From Chamaelirium japonicum (taxonomy: Eukaryota > Streptophyta > Magnoliopsida > Liliales > Melanthiaceae): a stretch of 64,000 bases of DNA. Numbering within the stretch: the first letter of the stretch is position 1; every line of letters starts with the position of its first letter. The position numbers and the translations under genes are program-made. The DNA lies in assembly GCA_947650365.1 (NCBI GenBank), contig OX393549.1:31791126-31855125 (forward strand), written 5' to 3'. Shown here piece after piece: positions 59,801 to 64,000 of this stretch. The notes under the pieces are model-generated. The model did not search any database, was not told where the DNA came from, and was given only the letters and a program-made list of their open reading frames with translations.

Positions 59801-60395
59801 TCTGCCCACATGCCACATAACCCCCCGTGCAATCCACGGCTCCCGCAGCATGTGGACAGATTTAGGGTACACACCCCGTGGGGATACAGCATGGGTCAAC
59901 GTTAGGGGATCACCTGTAGTGAACTTCTCGGACCCGGGCTCCGGGACAGCGGGGTCCTCTTCAACCGGCCTCCCATTGATGATCCCCGGAGTGCCGCCCT
60001 CTCGCTCCAGATCTCCGCCTTTGCCTCCGCCTACGCGTGGAGCAGCGGCGGTCCCGTACGCTGCAGTCACCAGAGATAGAGGGTAACGGGAGGATCACGT
60101 ACGGCGCCGTAAGCCCAGAAGAAAATTTTTAGAGAGAGAGAGAGAGGAACGTACTAGGGCCACCGTTGACTTGAGGGTCGACTTCGGACTCTTCGTCCAC
60201 CTCTTCACGTCCTTCCTCTTCTTGTACTTGGCTGTGAGGGTGATCATGGACGTCGCCATGGCCGTGCTTCATCTTGTTGCTGAAGGTGTCCTTGAACTTC
60301 CTCACCCTGTCCTTCACCTTCTTCAGGACAGGCGTCTTCTCGTGGTGCTCTTCTTCGTAAATATGGCCGTGCGCAGGGGCATTTTCGGGATTCAT
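53346..60395 (-). CDS. LTI65: LTI65/RD29-like (CAP160 family) stress protein with amplified exon modules
   Basis: Manual ten-exon model: 60395-60155, 60060-59914, 59746-59537, 59448-59305, 58157-57957, 57865-57719, 55496-55314, 55212-55075, 54841-54605, 53878-53346, giving 726 residues. Family members are hydrophilic proteins induced by cold, drought and abscisic acid and thought to protect cells. Exon 1 has the family start: TPVLKKVKDRVRKFKDTFSN, a His/Asp-rich stretch and EVDPQVNGGP. Modules A (YGTAAAP...SEKFTAG) and B (GGDE..SP...TGTHDQFSSPEKT...EVDPQVHGGP) follow in turn. C exons add KQPSYTEKLS. All introns are phase 1 with GT-AG borders. The usual conserved C-terminal KGVSVKDYL-type block is only faintly present (KGVSVSAEE). 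The ATG at 60395 is the first in frame. Expression of every module is unproven. Confidence 0.75.
53949..54424. mobile_element. Nested or tandem copies of the fold-back MITE (copy 3)
   Basis: GGGTTATTTGACTTGGCCCC starts at 53949 and GGGTTATTTTGACTTTGCCC starts again at about 54039. Complementary ends lie near 54300 (partial) and 54424. The simplest reading is one copy inserted into, or recombined with, another. Located in the C1-C2 intron of the LTI65-like gene. Confidence 0.7.
54605..54841 (-). CDS. LTI65: LTI65-like exon C1 (hybrid)
   Basis: 237 bases, symmetric phase 1. Its first part parallels C2 (GGDE, TGTHDDQFSSPEKT, ESAEPAAKQPSYTEKLS, KDTA). Its last bases, CTGAAG|GTGACC, and the intron after it match the end of A exons. 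The shift occurs within about 54605-54620. Confidence 0.7.
55075..55212 (-). CDS. LTI65: LTI65-like exon A4
   Basis: 138 bases, symmetric phase 1. Encodes YGTDAAPHGQDEGLARERGT and EPTSEEFTAG, with VVGG lost in frame relative to A2. Donor CTGCAG|GTGACC. Confidence 0.72.
55314..55496 (-). CDS. LTI65: LTI65-like exon B3
   Basis: 183 bases, symmetric phase 1. Encodes SPVVGSFQAPEGQLGGEQ; the six residues MKVSDR found in B1 are deleted in frame. Ends EVDPQVHGGP with donor CCTC|GTACGT. Confidence 0.72.
55562..57082. mobile_element. hAT-like element (1.5 kb) in the A3-B3 intron
   Basis: Ends TACGGGTGCAAAA and TTTTACACCCCTA are inverted repeats. Flanking octamers TTCAAAAG (55554-55561) and TTCAAAGG (57083-57090) match at seven of eight bases. 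Inside is a second repeat (about 56050-56800). No transposase is recognised. Confidence 0.7.
56050..56800 (+). mobile_element. Non-autonomous repeat related to 22.91-23.46 kb
   Basis: Shares ordered blocks with the copy at 23 kb, including TTTTAGTGATAAA, AAAGAGTAACAATCTT, TAGCAA palindromes and TGTAACACCATCTTGTTGGC. Nested in the hAT-like element. Confidence 0.6.
57241..57673. mobile_element. hAT-type MITE (433 bp) in the A3-B3 intron
   Basis: Ends TAGGGGTGGCAAT and ATTGCCAGCCCTA; exact 8 bp target duplication CGGAGTGG at 57233-57240 and 57674-57681. The interior is made of CGGGTCTA/GACCCGTTTA-style repeats. Confidence 0.92.
57719..57865 (-). CDS. LTI65: LTI65-like exon A3
   Basis: 147 bases, symmetric phase 1. 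Encodes YGTAGAPHVVGGQDEGLERG and EPRSEKLTAG. The following intron is 2222 bp and contains two hAT elements. Confidence 0.72.
57957..58157 (-). CDS. LTI65: LTI65-like exon B2
   Basis: 201 bases, symmetric phase 1. Encodes SPVVDSFQALKVSDRPEG, TGTHRQLSSPEKT and EVDPQGHGGP. Acceptor CTAACAG, donor CCTC|GTACGT. Confidence 0.75.
58158..58911. other. Part of the A2-B2 intron, no gene
   Basis: AT-rich intron sequence including an A run at about 58256-58269 and strings such as ATATTAGCTAAAGTCCCT that also occur at 48-65. A short direct repeat (CAAACAGT...ACCCAAGAA style, 58560-58690) is visible. No gene. Confidence 0.5.
58912..59161. mobile_element. hAT-type MITE (250 bp) in the A2-B2 intron
   Basis: Ends TAGGGATGGCAAC and GTTGCCATCCCTA; exact 8 bp target duplication TTTGTCAA at 58904-58911 and 59162-59169. 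The interior holds AAACCGTACC-style repeats. Related ends to the element at 57241. Confidence 0.92.
59305..59448 (-). CDS. LTI65: LTI65-like exon A2
   Basis: 144 bases, symmetric phase 1. Encodes FGTAAAPHVVGGQDEGLERE and EEDPAVPEAGSEKFTAG. Donor CCGCAG|GTGACC. The following intron is 1147 bp because of insertions. Confidence 0.75.
59537..59746 (-). CDS. LTI65: LTI65-like exon B1
   Basis: 210 bases, symmetric phase 1. Encodes SPDVGSFQAMKVSDRPEG, TGTQDQFSSPEKT and EVDPQVHGSP. Acceptor CTAGCAG, donor CCTC|GTACGT. It is the longest B module and keeps the family string SFxxMxVSD. Confidence 0.78.
59914..60060 (-). CDS. LTI65: LTI65-like exon A1
   Basis: 147 bases, phase 1 to phase 1. Encodes YGTAAAPRVGGGKGGDLERE and ends EPGSEKFTTG. 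Acceptor CTGCAG, donor CTACAG|GTGATC. The preceding intron is 94 bp. Confidence 0.75.
60155..60395 (-). CDS. LTI65: LTI65-like exon 1
   Basis: Carries 241 bases. Acidic and His-rich start, basic amphipathic segment around residues 21-42, His/Asp run at 44-54, acidic stretch and EVDPQVNGGP at the end. Donor CCTA|GTACGT. Its last ten codons are near-identical to the end of each B exon. Confidence 0.82.
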
Positions 60396-60769
60396 CGTAA
60401 CGCACAAGGCAGTGGGGAGAGGCAAGAGAGACCGATTCGGTGGGTAGAGTTGAGGGGAGGATCGACGAGAGGAGACCGAAGGAGCGAGGGCGGGTTATAA
60501 AGAAGGGGGAACGGGAAAATCTATCTTCGAAGATATTTTGAGCCACGTGGACGTCGGTCGCATAGGCATCGGACACGTGGACGTCGGTCGCATAGTGAAG
60601 GCATCCACTGACTGCCACGTAGCTGTTCGTTGACAGCCACGTTCCCTTGATTCCATGAAGACGTGTAGAACCAAAGTTGCCCGTTTGACGTGGCACTGTA
60701 CGACTGGTGGCTGTAGATATTTAAATGACGCTAGGGAGTTTCAACAGCCACCCGTACACGTCCATCAGG
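60396..60769 (-). promoter_or_regulatory. ABA- and cold-responsive type promoter of the LTI65-like gene
   Basis: Two identical 22 bp modules at 60544-60565 and 60574-60595 (30 bp apart) each join a CACGTGG ABRE/G-box to GTCGGT, the complement of the DRE/CRT core ACCGAC. Further ACGTG cores lie at 60661-60665 and 60688-60694 (ACGTGGC), with CCACGT variants at about 60615 and 60638. A TTTATAA box on the minus strand lies at about 60496-60502, roughly 100 bases before the ATG. ABRE plus DRE is the known control logic of RD29/LTI genes. Confidence 0.8.
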
Positions 60770-61028
60770 CAGTGTTTTCAAAGCCAGACCGGAAGGCGAA
60801 AGGAAAATGCATCCGGTTCGGTTCAAATAGGTTCAAATCGATGGTTTAACTGTTTGAACCGTATAAAAATGTATTTTTTAAAATAGATATTTACTAAATT
60901 CCTTAATGGCAAGGTTTGATTCCTGTGTTAACATACAAACCAATTTATTCAACGACTGAACCGAAAAATTTTCGTTTTCGGTCCAAATCGGTTGAACCGT
61001 CTGATCTGGTCCGGTTTTCAAAACAGTA
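60770..61028. mobile_element. hAT-type MITE upstream of the LTI65-like promoter
   Basis: Ends CAGTGTTTTCAAAGCC and GGTTTTCAAAACAGTA; flanking octamers CCATCAGG (60762-60769) and CCATCGGG (61029-61036) match at seven of eight. The CCGG-containing inner arms also pair. Confidence 0.8.
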
Positions 61029-61036
61029 CCATCGGG

Positions 61037-61310
61037 CTAAATACCATTTCTCTAGAGTTCAGATCTCTTCCGGTCGATTGAAACCGATCCGTGGGCCCGG
61101 CGTGCATCACAGCCGCATGTAGTCGGGATTCAGTTTCTGATCACTATCATCGTGCGATTGTGATAGGCACTGGCCCATCGACTGGTATTCCTCATCCAAT
61201 AGATGGCTCGAACATCTATTGGAGCAACTGGCTCCAATAGCTCATGTGGCTATCAATGATGGAACCATATCCCTCATAAGAAAGAAATGTCATATAAATA
61301 AAGGATAAAT
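61037..61310. other. Short intergenic stretch
   Basis: Contains CATCTATTGG/CCAATAGATG and GAGCAACTGGCTCCAATAG small inverted repeats at 61193-61240. No gene recognised. Confidence 0.4.
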
Positions 61311-61996
61311 TATACTTTACCCCTTGAAGCTTGTGGGTGCAAAATCTAGCTAACGCCAAACGGTGGGACCCACAGCCCTGCCTGGGGCCCACGAGTCCAA
61401 CGATAGGACCCGCAGTCCTGCCTATGGCCCACAAGTCCAAAGGTGGGACCCGCAGCCCTGCCTGGGGCCAACGAGTACGACGGTGGGACCCGCAGCCCTG
61501 TCTGGAGTCCACGTGCACTATCTGGGCCCTGGTAAATCCCCCTGGGTTTACCAAACCCCGGATATTTCTGGGAATATTCCTCAGATAAACTAAGCCCTTA
61601 TAAATAGAAAACCCTGTAAATGATTCCAAATCCGAAATTCCAGACCAGAAAACCACTTTATGTTTTCCAGAGCTACTCGAGCTTTCTGGTTTTCAGACTC
61701 CTTCTCCATCCTCGGATTACTTGTAAGGAGCACTCCTCGGCCTGTCGAGAGTAGGTCCACTGTTTACTCAGAGATAGTGGATTCAAAGGCTGCGTCTTAC
61801 CGCAAGAAGACGTAGGCTTCGGCCGAACTTCTTTCACCACAACTAGTGTCAATTCTCTCTCTACCCTACAATGCTTATATGACAACCTAACAAGTTACAA
61901 CTCAGTGCTTTGAAGCCCGCCATATCCCGAAGGATCAAACCTTCAATCAACTGTTGGAGGAGAGTCATGTACGATGGCAAGAAATCCTCCCCCACA
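61311..61996 (+). mobile_element. 3' part of a Gypsy LTR with a 4 x 40 bp tandem repeat
   Basis: The right edge CCTCCCCCACA at 61996 is followed at once by a Gypsy-type leader string, so this is an LTR end. Four 40 bp units start at 61359, 61399, 61439 and 61479 (consensus GGTGGGACCCGCAGCCCTGC). A TTATAAATAG box at about 61599 could be the LTR promoter. The left border is not resolved. Confidence 0.6.
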
Positions 61997-62032
61997 GTTT
62001 GGCGTCGTCTGTGGGATCGCGATCCTATCGAT
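61997..62032 (+). other. Gypsy leader / primer-binding string
   Basis: TTTGGCGTCGTCTGTGGGAT differs by one base from the TTTGGCGCCGTCTGTGGGA string that follows the 5' LTR in many plant Gypsy elements. The minus-strand element at 29.3 kb has the unmutated string. Confidence 0.65.
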
Positions 62033-62329
62033 CAACTTATATCTTTTAAGCTTTCCAACTCCTTCGGTAGCTGCTACCGGTTGCCCGAGCAATCCGTCTG
62101 TCTCCATCGTTACACCTGAATGGCGAAGACTTCGATGGACCAACCGGAGGAAAGCAGCATGCACCCAGACGCTCAGTATCCAACGACTCACTCAATGAGT
62201 CATTGGTTCGTGCCGATCCAACACCCAGAACAACAACTCGTTGTTAATTCAAAGAGTCGCCCGTTGGTTGATCACATCGCCAAGGCTCAACCTTGACAGT
62301 CGTCTCAACTCGTCGACCTAACTCCTCAA

Positions 62330-63675
62330 CGCTTGGGGGAAGCACACATCTCTCCCAGTGCCGATGCTCAAGCGATGTATCAGATCACGGCAGATGACTT
62401 CCAATTTCTTACTCTCATGAAGAAGAACGTTGCTCTCATGTTCAAGAGAGACTCACTCCGACAAATCACCGTCAATGCAAGAGTCAACCCTCCGTGGTCA
62501 GCTGTCGGCATCAACGACGGAGCAAACATCCACCGCCGGTCGGTCGACCAATCTTCCGCTCCTTCTAGACGATCCGTCGTCGACATCCCTCGACGGTCCC
62601 TTGAATTCCTCTCAAGAAGACCCTCAACTATTCCACCTAAGCCAACGGTCTGGGAACGGCTTAATGAATCTGCTCGCCATCCTGAGCCTCTCGGTTCCGA
62701 GTCATCCTTCGATCCCTGCATTGCAAGGGATATTCGGAATAATAGACACCACTTCAGAGTTCGACAACACTACAATAGCGATCGAGCCCCAGCCTGACAT
62801 CGGACAACGAGATGGACTCTGACGCCCTCTTTTTCTCCTCCAAGATGCTTCTCCGACCAATGAGGCGATCGAAGGAAAGATCATACCTCTGAAGGCTTCT
62901 CCGCACCCTGTTTCCTCGAAGAAACGATCATACCTCTGAAGGCTTCTCCGCACCCTGCTTCTCCGACCAATGAGGCTTCTCCGCACCCTGTTTCCTCGAA
63001 GGTGGAAAGCACCCGCTCTCCACAAGTTCAACTACCTGACTAGAGATCCGACGCTGCACGTCCTTGTCTTCAGGCAAGCGTTGACGTCACATGATAGCGA
63101 CAACTAGGTTCTATGCCGTACCTTTGCTGGCAGCCTGGACAATATGTCGCTCGATTGGTATCACCTCCCGACTGGTTCTGTGAGTTGGTTCGAGGATCTG
63201 GCAGACCTCTTTGTTCAACACTATCGACTGAACTTTAAGTCGATCGGAAAAGAAGCTGGACTCCCTTTACCAGCTCAGGGTGGAATCGGATGAAACCCTC
63301 CGAGAGTTCTCTTGGAGGTTCTAAATGAGCATGTTGCGCTCTACGGACACCACCTCGATGATAATGCCATCATACTTACATTCCAGAATGCCCTATGCTT
63401 TGACCTCCATATCTACAATGATCTCATTTGCAATCCTCCTGCCTCCCTCAGAGTGCTATTCGATCAAATTCAAAAGAAGATCGAGGTGGAGGACGATCAA
63501 GTCGCTCATAATAAATGTGACCTCGAGAAGCACCTTTCTGATAAGGAACCAACGAGACCAACAGCTCAAGCTCGCAACGCTCAGGCTGACGAAGTTGGAG
63601 CCTCCAAGAGGCCGAGGCAGGCAGACGATAGACCCATAGAGCCTCAAAAGACCACGAATACTAAAGGAAACTAAC
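62330..63675 (+). pseudogene. Ty3/Gypsy gag, frameshifted
   Basis: Pieces in successive frames read as one gag. An N-terminal region is at 62333-62797 (plus a second frame to 62822). A retrotransposon gag domain core follows, SLDNMSLDWYHLPTGSVSWF and DLADLFVQHYRLNFKS (about 63133-63240), then LRVESDETLREFSWRF (about 63280-63320). The tail is charged (63312-63674). At least two frameshifts or stops interrupt it. No protease or reverse transcriptase follows before the tail's stop, so the element may be non-autonomous or truncated. Confidence 0.7.
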
Positions 63676-64000
63676 CCATCCACCGATCAGAGTAGAAGGC
63701 CGCCGGCAACTATCAACAACTCAAAATGTCGCTCATCTGAAATCCATGATGTAACATCTTTTGAGTTATCAATGAAATGACAATTGTTTCAAGTTATATA
63801 AAAAACTATCAGATTCTATCTCAACTTCTACTAAACATCACAATTAGTTCGATTCGCGTTGCGACATGGCCGACTAATCTACAACGGTACAAAGCTACAT
63901 GTCCTGATACGTAGGTTCGACTGAAATGGCACTTCACTTAAGTCCAATTGATACAAAGAGCGCTACGCTGAGTACTCCGAATCATTGGCGTTGCACATAC
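63676..64000. other. End of window, no gene recognised
   Basis: AT-rich sequence after the gag tail. It may still be interior or 3' LTR of the same Gypsy element, but no ends can be seen. Confidence 0.35.

Noticed and set aside
60396..60425. A longer start for the LTI65-like protein
   Set aside because: The upstream in-frame start is TTG; the first ATG is at 60395.

Overview
This window is nuclear DNA of a flowering plant. The three recognisable host genes are a steroid-binding MAPR protein, a mitochondrial-type PPR protein and an LTI65/RD29-like stress protein, and the rest is dominated by plant transposons: Cassandra TRIMs carrying a 5S-like domain, Ty3/Gypsy and LINE fragments, hAT, Tourist and Mutator MITEs, and tRNA-derived SINEs. 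The species cannot be fixed from sequence alone. There are no bacterial operons, no CRISPR and no true rRNA or tRNA genes that I can see.

Layout. 1-4.1 kb: degenerate transposons, one SINE, a tandem duplication and an RNase H-type pseudogene. 4.1-14.15 kb (minus): a two-exon membrane steroid-binding protein gene whose exons join perfectly across a 9.3 kb intron with a GC donor. The intron holds a dead Mutator transposase, a hAT MITE, a SINE and a long hairpin. 14.15-41.4 kb: MITEs near the MSBP promoter, a candidate 4.1 kb LTR, LINE 3' ends, SINEs, a 994 bp hAT element that splits an unknown open frame, a complete Cassandra element, a Gypsy LTR containing a large minisatellite, a solo LTR, and a 3.1 kb LINE ORF1-only retroposon with an 18 bp target duplication. 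41.4-43.0 kb (minus): an intact 533-residue PPR gene. 43-53.3 kb: Cassandra copies, including an inverted cluster, and a second ORF1-only retroposon inside LTR-like sequence. 53.3-60.4 kb (minus): an LTI65-like gene in which two symmetric phase-1 exon types (A and B) were amplified in tandem. Behind it lies a promoter with duplicated ABRE plus DRE modules. 61.3-64 kb: a Gypsy LTR end, leader and broken gag.

The most unusual object is the LTI65-like gene. I derived ten exons by hand (exon 1, A1, B1, A2, B2, A3, B3, A4, C1, C2). Every junction is phase 1, every internal exon is a multiple of three, and the model reads 726 residues without a stop. Transposon insertions with clear 8 bp target duplications sit only in the A-to-B type introns. 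C1 is a hybrid exon that records an unequal exchange. All function statements rest on recognised family motifs; no database search was possible.
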